From assembly GCF_049739465.1 (NCBI RefSeq), contig NZ_JBMHHY010000006.1:1-64000 (forward strand): a stretch of 64,000 nucleotides of DNA, read 5' to 3'. Both the position numbers and the translations under genes were made by a program. Source of the DNA: Embleya sp049739465 (GTDB lineage: Bacteria; Actinomycetota; Actinomycetes; Streptomycetales; Streptomycetaceae). This document shows positions 51,477-60,080 of this stretch, piece after piece. The notes under the pieces are model-generated. The model saw only the letters and a list, made by a program, of their open reading frames with translations. It was not told the DNA's origin and did not search any database. The first letter of the stretch is position 1, and the number at the start of each line of letters is the position of its first letter.

Positions 51477-53299
51477 GCACGATGGTGGCGACTCGGCCGT
51501 TACGCCGGATCAGTTGGTCGTTCGCGGCGGACGGTGGGCATGCGGCGTGTCTGGCCACGCCGGGCGACGGCAGTTGGCGGGTCGAGTCGTGGTCGTTACG
51601 GCCGGGACGGGCCAGTGGCGCGGTGCCGGTGGGCACCGGGACGCCGGAGCGGCTGCACACCCAGTTGCTGGCCCTCACCGACGGTCGGGTGCTGGTCTGC
51701 CGGCATCAGCCGGGGCGGCACGAGGTGGCCGTCCTGGAGGCCGACGAGGCGGGCAGCGAGCGGCACTTGACCACGGTGCGGCTGCCCGGCCTGCGGCTGC
51801 TGCCGTATCCGGGTCCGGACGCACTCGCGCTGGCACTGGGTGCGGACACCACCCCGTCGACCACGGTGTGGTTGGTCCGGGAGGACGGCCGGTTGGACAC
51901 CGTGGCCGAGTTGTCGGGTCTGTACAGCGGTGGCGTCTGGCTCGACCCGACCGGTCGCCGACTCGCCCTCGACGAGGTGCGGGCGGGGCGGATCAAGACC
52001 GTCGCGCTGGACTTCGAGACGGCGACCCCACGGCCCTTCCTGGAGCTGACCGAGGACAGCAACGACCGGCTCCTGCTGGCCGATCCGGTCGGCGGACTGC
52101 TGGTGATCGCCAGCGACGCGCCGGGCAGCGATCGGCTCGGCTGGATCCGGCTGCCCGCCGATCGTGGGCAGGCGCCGGGGCAGGTGCGCTTCCCCGAGGC
52201 GGTGCACGTCCCGGACGCGCAGGTACGGCCGATCGCGATCGCGCCGGACGGCCGCCGGGTCGCGGTGCAACTGGATCGGGGGGCGCTCTCCCGGTTGGCG
52301 GTCTGGACCCCCGAGGACGGCCGAATGCTCGAAGTGGCCACGCCGGACGGGTGTCTGGGCGGGGTCGGCCGATGGACCGGGCAGGGGTTGCGGATCCCGT
52401 TCTCCGCGCCGGATCGGCCCAGTTGCCTGGCCCGGCTCGAGCCGACCGAGCCGGGGTCGTGGCGACAGGACGGCGAGCCGGGTCCGTTCATCGGCTTCGA
52501 CGACGCGGCGCGCCCGGTGTGGCGACCGGCGCACCTCGAACTGCTCGTCGGCGGGACCGGTCCGGTCGAGTCGATCGTCTACGGCGGGCCGAATTGGCGC
52601 GGCGCGGAGCATGTCCTGCTCGCCCTGCACGGCGGTCCGGCCTCGGCCTGGCGGTTCGAGTTCGACCCGCTGCTGCAACGGCTCGCGGCGGCGGGCATCG
52701 CGGTGGTGGCGCCGAATCAGCGCGGCAGTGTCGGGTACGGCGCGCGCTTCGCCCGCGAGTTGCACGGTGCGTGGGGCGGGCCGGACCTGGCCGACGTAAC
52801 CGCGATCGGGCGCACGCTGGGCGCCGAGCGGGCCGCGTTCGGGCTCGCGCCGCCGGCCCTGTTCGGGGTCAGCTACGGGGCCTACCTCGCGCTGTTGGCT
52901 GCGGCGCTCGCGCCGAACGTGTGGTCGCGGTGTCTGGCGGTCGCGCCGTTCCTGTCCGGGCCGAGGTTGATCGCGGAGGCCTCGTTGCCGATCCGCGCAC
53001 TGATGACCCGGCTGGGCGGCGATACGGAGTACGTCGACGAGTCGGGGCCGCGCGATGTGCTCGCGTTGTGCGATCGGATCGTCGTACCGCTGCTGTTCGC
53101 GCACGGCGACCGGGACGACACCATCCCGGTCGGCCAGTCCCGGACCCTGCGCCACACGCTGCTCGCGCGCGGTCGGGTCGAGGGCGCCGATTTTCGTTAC
53201 CTGGAGCTTCCCGGTGTGGGCCATGAGGTCCTGACCGGGGATGGGGCACCCGAACTCCACGCCCGCCTGACCGGTTTCCTGCAAACCGGCCGGGTGTGA
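51473..53299 (+). CDS. Prolyl oligopeptidase family (S9) serine peptidase
   Basis: 608 residues from GTG 51473, coupled to lanL by a 4-bp overlap. N-terminal beta-propeller (~10-350; VWLVREDG, LALDEVRAG, RLAVWTPEDGR blades) and C-terminal alpha/beta hydrolase with Ser467 in FGVSYGAYLALL, Asp548 in HGDRDDTIP and His584 in GVGHEV. No signal peptide, so cytoplasmic. POP-family enzymes act as leader peptidases in some class III lanthipeptide clusters (FlaP type) and cut after Pro. The precursor leader has one Pro (residue 15), making leader trimming the best hypothesis. An acylaminoacyl-peptidase-like activity is the alternative. Confidence 0.85.
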   Translation: MSTMVATRPLRRISWSFAADGGHAACLATPGDGSWRVESWSLRPGRASGAVPVGTGTPERLHTQLLALTDGRVLVCRHQPGRHEVAVLEADEAGSERHLTTVRLPGLRLLPYPGPDALALALGADTTPSTTVWLVREDGRLDTVAELSGLYSGGVWLDPTGRRLALDEVRAGRIKTVALDFETATPRPFLELTEDSNDRLLLADPVGGLLVIASDAPGSDRLGWIRLPADRGQAPGQVRFPEAVHVPDAQVRPIAIAPDGRRVAVQLDRGALSRLAVWTPEDGRMLEVATPDGCLGGVGRWTGQGLRIPFSAPDRPSCLARLEPTEPGSWRQDGEPGPFIGFDDAARPVWRPAHLELLVGGTGPVESIVYGGPNWRGAEHVLLALHGGPASAWRFEFDPLLQRLAAAGIAVVAPNQRGSVGYGARFARELHGAWGGPDLADVTAIGRTLGAERAAFGLAPPALFGVSYGAYLALLAAALAPNVWSRCLAVAPFLSGPRLIAEASLPIRALMTRLGGDTEYVDESGPRDVLALCDRIVVPLLFAHGDRDDTIPVGQSRTLRHTLLARGRVEGADFRYLELPGVGHEVLTGDGAPELHARLTGFLQTGRV

Positions 53300-53377
53300 C
53301 GTACCGGGGGAATCGCCCCGCAACACCCGTCGCGGGCAACCGCTCGCGGCGGCCGCACCGTCCCGAAGGAGATCACC

Positions 53378-53515
53378 ATGGAACACATCGAGACCGACCT
53401 CGCCGCCCTGCAGCAGCTCCCCGAGACCGAGTCGGTCGAGCTGGGCGGGCACGGCGGCAACGGGTGTCAGTTCACCTGCCTGCTGATCACCTGCCTGATC
53501 TTCACGATCAGCTAG
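53378..53515 (+). CDS. lanA: Lanthipeptide precursor peptide
   Basis: 45 residues, ATG 53378 with GAAGGAG six bases upstream, 78 bp after the peptidase. The leader (1-~27) is acidic and helical with LAALQQLPETESVEL, which resembles class IV (VenA-type) leaders in the LPET(D/E) motif, and then GGHGGN. The core from residue ~29 is CQFTCLLITCLIFTIS (preceded by Gly): Cys30, 34, 39; Thr33, 38, 43; Ser45. It is very hydrophobic and has an internal five-residue period (TCLLI, TCLIF, TIS). No gene of similar size is seen elsewhere in the cluster. Substrate of the adjacent LanL; the mature product is unknown. Confidence 0.88.
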   Translation: MEHIETDLAALQQLPETESVELGGHGGNGCQFTCLLITCLIFTIS

Positions 53516-53613
53516 TCGGGTAACCCGGGTAGTCGGGCTGGCCCGACCACCCCCGACGTCGGGATTCGGGCCGGTGGACCGGTCTTCGACCCCGGCAAGT
53601 ACGAACCCGGGAC

Positions 53614-53644
53614 CGGGAGTTCCTGCCGGAATCAGGAGCTCCCG
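53614..53644 (+). terminator. Hairpin between lanA and the transporter genes
   Basis: 12-bp stem with one G-T pair (CGGGAGTTCCTG with CAGGAGCTCCCG) and a 7-nt loop, 99 bp after lanA. A smaller GTCGGG/CCCGAC hairpin sits at 53532-53547. Such a structure would act as a partial terminator or stabiliser, giving more precursor mRNA than transporter mRNA. Confidence 0.6.
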
Positions 53645-53795
53645 GGCACCGGGCCGAGGTTCAGCATGGCAATCCGAGCGGGTGCGGCCCAGTGGGCACG
53701 CCGCTCGGCGCCGGATTTCCTCTCGACGGCGCGTGTTCGTGCGCCGGTTCGTTCGATGACCCGTTCGACGGTCCGCGCATCCGAGGAGGCACGCC

Positions 53796-55607
53796 GTGGC
53801 CGATGTCCCGATAGCCACACCGGTTGCGCCGGGCCGGTCGGGTGGGATCCCCGGGCTCGGCGGATCCGCCGGGCCCGCCGAGCCGCCGCGGGCGGATCGC
53901 ACCGGGACCGGGTTTCGGGCCGCGTTCCGGATCGCGCCGTGGCCGACCGGCGTCCTGTGTGTCGCCGTCCCGGCCGGGTCGATCGCCGCGCTGTTGTTGC
54001 CGGCGGCGGTGGCCGGGTCGGTGGACGCCGTGGTGGGTGGCGGTTCCGCGTGGGGGTCGACCATCCGGCTGGTGGCCGTACTCGCCCTGGGCCTGCTCGC
54101 GGGTGTGCTGGTGGAGATCGCCGGTCCCGGACTCGCCGCCGCGTTGACCGCTCGATTGCGACGGATGCTCGCGATTCGGATCACCGATCTCGGCACGGGG
54201 GCGCGGAATCCTTTTGCCGCCGGGGACGTCGCGTCGCGCCTGGTCGGCGCCGCGCCGGACGCGGCCGGCCTGGTCCCCGCGCTGCTCGGCACGCTCGGCG
54301 CGCTGGTCACCTCGCTCGGCGGGATCGTCGCACTGGCCCTGATCGATCCGTGGCTGGCGGTCGGCTTCGTCGCCGGACTGTTGCCGGGCCTGGTGGTGGT
54401 CCGCCTGTTCATGGCCCGGGCGACCGACCTGTTCACCCGCTATCAGGTGGTCCAGGGCACGGTGGCCGCGCGGTTGACCGACGCACTCACCGGAGCCAGG
54501 ACGATCCGGGCCTGCGGCACGCGCGATCGCGAGATCGCCCGGATCCTGGCCCCGCTGCCCGAGCTGTCGGCGGCGGGACACGGCCTGTGGCGGGCCCAAC
54601 GCACCGCGGTTGCCCGGGTGTTGCTGCTCGCCCCACTGGTCGAGTTGACCGTGCTCTCGATCGCGGGGTGGTTGCTCGCCGAAGGCCGGATCCCGCCCGG
54701 GCAGTTGGTCGCGGCGGCCGGATACGCGGCACTGGGCCTGGGATTCCTGGAGCAGGTCGAGGCGCTGGTCGGCGTCGCACACGCCCGGGCGGGCCGGGCT
54801 CGGGCAGCCGAACTGCTTGCGGTCGAGCCGGCGGGATACGGCACGGCGCGCACCTTGCCGCCGGGGCGGGGCGAGTTGACCTTCCGGGGTGTGCGGGTAC
54901 GGGTGCCGGACGGCCGGGTCGTGCTCGACGGGATCGACCTGACGGTGCCGGCGGGCACGTGTGTGGCGTTGGTCGGGGCGTCCGGGTCGGGCAAGTCCAC
55001 GCTGGCCGCACTGGCCGGGCGGCTGCGCGAGCCGGACGAGGGCGAGGTGCTCCTGGACGGGCTCCCGGTGACCCGGTTGGCGCGCGGCGAGTTGCGGCGC
55101 GGGGTCGCGTACGCCTTCCCACGACCGGTCCTGGTCGGCGCGGATCTGGCGGGGGCGTTGGCGTACGGCCGACCCGGGGCGGGTTCGGCGGCGGTGGTGG
55201 GGGCTGCCCGGACGGCCCACGCGGACGACTTCGTCCGCCGGCTCCCGGCGGGCTACGCGACGCCGACGCAGGGCCTCGCGCTGTCCGGCGGCGAGGTGCA
55301 ACGGCTCGGTCTGGCCCGGGCGTTGGTCCAGGACGCCCGGGTACTGATCCTCGACGACGCGACCAGCGGGCTCGACACGGTCACCGAACACCAGGTCCGG
55401 GAGTCCTTCCGCGCCGCGCTGGCCGACCGAACCCGCCTGATCATCGCGCACCGCGCGACGGTGGCAGCGGACGCCGACTTCGTCGTCTGGCTCGACGCCG
55501 GCCACGTCCGGGCCATCGCCCCCCACGCCGAACTGTGGCACGACCCGACCTACCGAGCGGTCTTCGGCGGGCCCGCCCCCGAGCCCGAGCGGAACACGGA
55601 CTCGTGA
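53796..55607 (+). CDS. ABC half-transporter (fused membrane and ATPase domains)
   Basis: 603 residues from GTG 53796 (GAGGAGG eight bases upstream). Five or six membrane spans (~45-310) are followed by an ATPase domain (~345-590). Walker A GASGSGKST, signature LSGGEVQRLGLARAL, Walker B VLILDDATSGLD and the switch His in IIAHRATV are intact. There is no C39 peptidase domain, so it cannot cleave a GG leader. The next gene encodes a second half-transporter overlapping by 4 bp, so the two probably form a heterodimeric exporter for the lanthipeptide. Confidence 0.88.
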   Translation: MADVPIATPVAPGRSGGIPGLGGSAGPAEPPRADRTGTGFRAAFRIAPWPTGVLCVAVPAGSIAALLLPAAVAGSVDAVVGGGSAWGSTIRLVAVLALGLLAGVLVEIAGPGLAAALTARLRRMLAIRITDLGTGARNPFAAGDVASRLVGAAPDAAGLVPALLGTLGALVTSLGGIVALALIDPWLAVGFVAGLLPGLVVVRLFMARATDLFTRYQVVQGTVAARLTDALTGARTIRACGTRDREIARILAPLPELSAAGHGLWRAQRTAVARVLLLAPLVELTVLSIAGWLLAEGRIPPGQLVAAAGYAALGLGFLEQVEALVGVAHARAGRARAAELLAVEPAGYGTARTLPPGRGELTFRGVRVRVPDGRVVLDGIDLTVPAGTCVALVGASGSGKSTLAALAGRLREPDEGEVLLDGLPVTRLARGELRRGVAYAFPRPVLVGADLAGALAYGRPGAGSAAVVGAARTAHADDFVRRLPAGYATPTQGLALSGGEVQRLGLARALVQDARVLILDDATSGLDTVTEHQVRESFRAALADRTRLIIAHRATVAADADFVVWLDAGHVRAIAPHAELWHDPTYRAVFGGPAPEPERNTDS

Positions 55608-58600
55608 GCGAACCGGTCTCGGAGGGTGCGGGGGCGCGAGCCGAAGGGGGATCCGCCCCGGGGCTCGGGGACGGCGCGACACGGCCCGACAGGCGCGGGA
55701 CGGGCCGACCCGGAGGCGGTGGTAGCGACGACGGCGCGACGGGTGTCGATTCGGCGCGGGCCAAGGGCGATCGGCCCTTCGGGACTGCGGCGCGGGAGGG
55801 ACACGGTGCGTGGGTCCGGTGTTCGGCGGTGTCGGTGGACGGCGCGCCGATGGAGGGGCGCTCGGCGCCGATCGCCGATGACGAGACGACGAAATCCGGC
55901 GAGCCGGCCGGGGTCGAAGGGGGATGCCGGATGACCGACGAGGGACACCGAACCGACGTACCCGAGCCGAGGGAGCGTCGCCGGGTGGTGATCCCGGTCT
56001 GGGCACTCGGCGACGCGGGCGCCGACATCGAGGCAGCTCTCGGGCGCGGCGAGGAATCCCCGGACGCGAGTGCGGACGACGGCGGGGCGGCGGAACCCGT
56101 CGTGGGAGGCGGGCCCGGCGGGCGCCGAACGCGGGTGGTGATCCCGGTCCGGGAGATGAACGCGCCGAGCCCCGAGCCACCACGCGCGGACGCCTACGAG
56201 GGTGAAGAAGCCGAACGCACCACCCGAGGGCGCCGGTGGCGCCGAAGCACGGGAGAGGGACCGGGCGGACGACGGCGCCGGGTGGCGGCACCGGTCGGCG
56301 AACTCGGCGTTACCCGGGGCGACATCGAGGCGGACATCGAGGCAGTCAGGGAGAAGGGCGGCGCGGCGGCCGGAGCGGTGGTCCGGGGCGGCCGATGGGG
56401 GCGGAGTCTGCGGGAGCGGGCGGTGGCCTCGGCCGGGGAACTCGGCGATGCCCGAACAGACATCGGGACCGGCATGGCGGACGACGGCGCGGCGGTCGAG
56501 CCACTCGTCCGGGGTGGGCGACGGCGCCGGGTGGTGCCACCGGTCGGGCAACTCGGCGATGCCCGCGCGGACATCGGGGCAGGCACGGACGGCGGCGGCG
56601 CGGCGGTGGAGCCCGTCGTCCCCGGCAGGCGCTGGGGACGGGGCCGGGGACAGAGCGGATTGCGGCGGCGGGCGGTGGCCCCGTCCCGGGAGTTCCCGGA
56701 CGCCGACGCCGACATCGAGGCCGTTCCGGAACGGGGTGAGCATGCGCCGGACTCGGGCGCATACGGCGGTGCGGCGGTTGTCGACCAGGGGCGTCCGTGG
56801 CGACAGGGCGGGCGGGTGTACATCGTTCCCCTCGACCGCAGGGTCGCCGACGTCGGGGGCGATCCGGCGCCGGGCGAGGGTGAGTTCGGCCAGGAAGAGG
56901 CCGCCGGCGAGAGGCGGCGAGGTCGAGGCCGGGCGGGACGCCGAACCCCCGTCGGAGCGGTCGACGAAATGTCGCAGCCCGCCGGTGAGTCGGCCACGCC
57001 GCCACCCGGGACGGGCTCGGCCGACCCGGATGACCCGCGCGGCTCGGATCCGCACCGCCGACACTCGACGCACCAGGCTCCCGAGCCCCTCACACCGACC
57101 GGCCGACCCACCGCCGGCCCAACACGATTCGCCCCTCCTCCGGCACCGCCGACCCCGGCTGCCACTCCCCCGGCCACGGACCCACCCCGAGACCGAGACG
57201 CCGAGCGGCCGCGGTCCATCCGAGGAGGCCACGGTCGCCGACGCAAGCCCCGACCGGAATCACCCCGAATCCGGCGAAGTATGCGCGCTTCGCGGCCACT
57301 TCCCGAGAACCGACTGCCAACCCCCCAGGCGGCCGACGCCGAGGAACCACCCGCCACCCCACCGCAAGGCATCGACCCAACCCCACCCCGCCGCTCCGGC
57401 GCCGCCCACCGCCGTTCCCGCTCGCGCAGGTCCGACCCGGCGCAGAACACGCTCCCCGAGACCACCCCCACCGACCCGGACGGCACGCCCACGCCTACGC
57501 CGGGAACGGCCCAAGACGATGGTTCGCCAATGCCCGGCACCGAGCAATCGCCGCCTGGGCAACACCGGTTCGACCCGGCCGAGCAGATGCTTGGGGCTGC
57601 CTCCGCCGACCCGGGTAACCGGGCCGCCGGCGAGCCCGATCCGGCCGACACCGGGCAATCGACTTCTGTGCAAGGCCGGTTCGATTCCATGGGCGAGCCG
57701 GCCAACGACGCCGACCCGCACCGAGCCATGGCGGCCGAGTCGGCGCCCGACCAGCCCGCGCCCGACCAGCCCGCGTCCGGCGTGGACCGGCCCGGCGCCG
57801 ACCCATGGAGCACAGCCGACACACCGCAAACGCCCCCGGGGCGTGAGTTGTTCGGCGGGGTACCCGAAGCGGCCGGCGAGGTCGGAAGAATCGACGTGGC
57901 CGGATCGGTTGGGCTTGGGTCCCGGGGCGGGTCGGCGGCGGGCGAGGTCGGGGCGCCGCGCTCGGGGCAGGCTCCGTTCGGCTCGGCGGGTGGGTCACCC
58001 GGCGACGTCGGCGGCGACGCAGGTGGATGGATCGCGCTCGGGTCCGGAAGCGACTCGGCCGGCGAGGCCCACCGGACGCGCGAAGCCGAGCAGGCCGGCG
58101 CGGCGCACGAGGCCGACGACCCCACCGACGCGGGCTCCATCCGTCCTGCCGAACCGACACCACGGTGGCGGCGCGGCGGCCGAAAGGCTCCGGCGCGGCG
58201 CCGGCACAGTGCCGGGCCCTATGGCGGTGGGCTGCGGGCCGGGCGGGGGCTTTTGGTCGGGCTGTTTCGGGAGCGGCGGGGGGCGCTCGGGTGGGTTCTC
58301 GGGTGGTCGGTGGTGGAGGGCGTACCGGCCCTGTTGTCGGGGGCGTTGCTGGCCGCCGCGCTTGATCGGGGGTTCTTGGCCGGGCGGACCGGGGTCGGGT
58401 TCGTGTTGCTCGGGGTGCTCGCGCTGGCGATGTTGATTCGGGCCGCCGCGACCTACGCGATGTTTCCGCATCTCGCGGCGGTCGTGGAGCCGATTCGGGA
58501 CACGTTGGTGCGGCGTGTGGTGTCGTCGGCGATGGTCGACGCGACCGCCGGGCGCCCCGGCGCGGACGCGGCGGTGGCCAGGCTGACCGAGCAGGTGGAG

Positions 58601-59992
58601 AGCGTCCGCAATCTGACCGCGTCGCTGCTGCGTACGCTGCGCCAGCTCGGTGTGACCATCGTCGCCGCGCTGTTCGGCATCGCGCTGCTCGCGCCCGCGT
58701 TGCTCCCGCTCGTACTGATCCCACTCGGCCTCGCCGCGTGGTTGTTCGTCCGCCTGCTGCCCCCGCTGGCCCGTCGCCGGCGCGCTCTCGTGCTGGCCGA
58801 CGAGGAGATCGCCACCCGCACCGGCCGGGTCGTCGCCGGACTCCGGGACGTGGTGGCGTGCGGTGCACAGGACCGGGTCGTGGCCGAACTCGGCGCCGCC
58901 GCCGACGCCCAGGCGCGCGCGGCCGGGCTGCTCGCGCGCGCCTCCTCGGTACGCCTGCTCGTGGTCGCCCTCGGCGGCCAACTCCCCCTGCTCGCCGTGC
59001 TGATCGCGGCCCCATGGCTGGTCCGGCACGGCACGCTGAGCACCGGCGAGGTGGCCGGCGCCGCGCTGTACCTGGCCCAGCACCTCGAGCCCGCGGTACG
59101 CGCCGCGACCGCGACCGTCGGCGGCTGGTTCCTGGAGCTGCTCGTGGTCGCCGGCCGGCTCGCCCAGGCCGGCGCGGCGACCCCGGCCCCGGTACCGGCG
59201 CCCCGCCGCGCGCCCGCCCCCGATGGGGCCGGCGGTCTGGTTCTGGACCGGGTCGGCTTCGGCTACGGCCCGTTCGCCGAGCCGGTGGTACGCGACCTGT
59301 CGATGACCGTCACCGCCGGTTCGCACCTGGCCGTGGTCGGCCCGAGCGGCATCGGCAAGTCCACCCTCGCCGCCCTCCTGGCCGGCCTGCTCACCCCGGA
59401 CCACGGCACCGTGCGGCTCGCCGACACCCCGCTCACCGCCTGGCCCGAGCCCGCCCTCCGGGCCGCCGTCGCGGTCGTCCCGCAGGAGGCGTACGTCTTC
59501 GCCGGCTCCGTACGCGAGAACCTGAGCTACCTCGCCCCGAACGCCACCCGCGCCGAACTCGACCGCGCCGTACGGCTGGTCGGCGCCGCCGAACTGGTCA
59601 CCCGGCTCGGCGGCCCCGACGCGCCGATCACCGACCCGGGCGCGCTGTCGGCCGGCGAGCGCCAACTGATCGCGCTGGCCCGGACGTACCTCTCCCCCGC
59701 CCGCTTCGTGATCCTCGACGAGGCCACGTGCCATCTGGATCCGCCGACCGAGGCGCTCGCCGAGGCCGCGTTCGCGACCCGGGCGGGCGCCCTGGTGGTG
59801 ATCGCACACCGGATCGACTCGGCCCGCCGGGCGGACCACATCCTGCTCATGGACGGCAACCGGCCGACCCTGGGCACCCACCACGAACTGCTCGCCGGTT
59901 CACCGCTGTACCGCGACCTGGTCGGCGCGTGGGAGCAACGACCGGCCGAACCGGCCGACTGGTTCGAGAAGCCCGCGCCGGACCGGGTCTGA
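55604..59992 (+). CDS. ABC half-transporter with ~880-residue repetitive N-terminal extension
   Basis: 1462 residues from GTG 55604, overlapping the previous stop (GTGA). Residues ~885-1190 contain the membrane spans (ALGWVLGWSVVEGVPALLSG onwards). Residues ~1215-1450 are the ATPase: Walker A GPSGIGKST (~1246), Q-loop VPQEAYVFAGSV, signature LSAGERQLIALAR (Ala for Gly), Walker B FVILDEATCHLD, switch His in VIAHRID. Residues 1-880 are predicted disordered: ~7 degenerate repeats (120-430), a Pro/Arg/Thr-rich stretch (430-700) and a Gly/Ala/Asp-rich stretch (700-880). In-frame ATG 55931 is another start. Codon use is less biased at 57100-57700, so translation of the whole extension is unproven; the ABC part is secure. 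Confidence 0.75.
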   Translation: MSEPVSEGAGARAEGGSAPGLGDGATRPDRRGTGRPGGGGSDDGATGVDSARAKGDRPFGTAAREGHGAWVRCSAVSVDGAPMEGRSAPIADDETTKSGEPAGVEGGCRMTDEGHRTDVPEPRERRRVVIPVWALGDAGADIEAALGRGEESPDASADDGGAAEPVVGGGPGGRRTRVVIPVREMNAPSPEPPRADAYEGEEAERTTRGRRWRRSTGEGPGGRRRRVAAPVGELGVTRGDIEADIEAVREKGGAAAGAVVRGGRWGRSLRERAVASAGELGDARTDIGTGMADDGAAVEPLVRGGRRRRVVPPVGQLGDARADIGAGTDGGGAAVEPVVPGRRWGRGRGQSGLRRRAVAPSREFPDADADIEAVPERGEHAPDSGAYGGAAVVDQGRPWRQGGRVYIVPLDRRVADVGGDPAPGEGEFGQEEAAGERRRGRGRAGRRTPVGAVDEMSQPAGESATPPPGTGSADPDDPRGSDPHRRHSTHQAPEPLTPTGRPTAGPTRFAPPPAPPTPAATPPATDPPRDRDAERPRSIRGGHGRRRKPRPESPRIRRSMRASRPLPENRLPTPQAADAEEPPATPPQGIDPTPPRRSGAAHRRSRSRRSDPAQNTLPETTPTDPDGTPTPTPGTAQDDGSPMPGTEQSPPGQHRFDPAEQMLGAASADPGNRAAGEPDPADTGQSTSVQGRFDSMGEPANDADPHRAMAAESAPDQPAPDQPASGVDRPGADPWSTADTPQTPPGRELFGGVPEAAGEVGRIDVAGSVGLGSRGGSAAGEVGAPRSGQAPFGSAGGSPGDVGGDAGGWIALGSGSDSAGEAHRTREAEQAGAAHEADDPTDAGSIRPAEPTPRWRRGGRKAPARRRHSAGPYGGGLRAGRGLLVGLFRERRGALGWVLGWSVVEGVPALLSGALLAAALDRGFLAGRTGVGFVLLGVLALAMLIRAAATYAMFPHLAAVVEPIRDTLVRRVVSSAMVDATAGRPGADAAVARLTEQVESVRNLTASLLRTLRQLGVTIVAALFGIALLAPALLPLVLIPLGLAAWLFVRLLPPLARRRRALVLADEEIATRTGRVVAGLRDVVACGAQDRVVAELGAAADAQARAAGLLARASSVRLLVVALGGQLPLLAVLIAAPWLVRHGTLSTGEVAGAALYLAQHLEPAVRAATATVGGWFLELLVVAGRLAQAGAATPAPVPAPRRAPAPDGAGGLVLDRVGFGYGPFAEPVVRDLSMTVTAGSHLAVVGPSGIGKSTLAALLAGLLTPDHGTVRLADTPLTAWPEPALRAAVAVVPQEAYVFAGSVRENLSYLAPNATRAELDRAVRLVGAAELVTRLGGPDAPITDPGALSAGERQLIALARTYLSPARFVILDEATCHLDPPTEALAEAAFATRAGALVVIAHRIDSARRADHILLMDGNRPTLGTHHELLAGSPLYRDLVGAWEQRPAEPADWFEKPAPDRV
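55978..56890 (+). repeat. Degenerate ~40-50-residue repeats in the transporter extension
   Basis: About seven units start near 55980, 56126, 56276, 56405, 56520, 56660 and 56810. Shared elements are a basic run, V(V/A)xPVxxLGDAxADI, an acidic or Gly-rich spacer, then GAAVEPVV(R/P)G and a basic-Trp run. Units 4 and 5 are closest (GELGDARTDIG and GQLGDARADIG; GAAVEPLVRG and GAAVEPVVPG). Confidence 0.75.
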
Positions 59993-60080
59993 TACCTCCG
60001 GCGCTCCTGGCGCCCCTGGCACTCCGGGCACCTCTGATACCGACCCGTCCGCCCCCACCCGACCGCCTAACGCGACCGCC

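Noticed and set aside
53444..53461. GlyGly pairs in the precursor leader as a C39 peptidase site
   Set aside because: Neither transporter has a C39 domain and no separate C39 gene is present, so double-Gly processing is unlikely.
56194..58140. Long minus-strand open frame opposite the transporter extension
   Set aside because: No start context, domain or codon bias supports it; at this G+C content long antisense frames are expected by chance.
53666..59992. Uninterrupted open frame of about 2100 codons through both transporter genes
   Set aside because: The part before 55604 is a shadow of the first transporter, which is read in another frame with clear ABC motifs. Only the part from the GTGA overlap on is plausible as coding.
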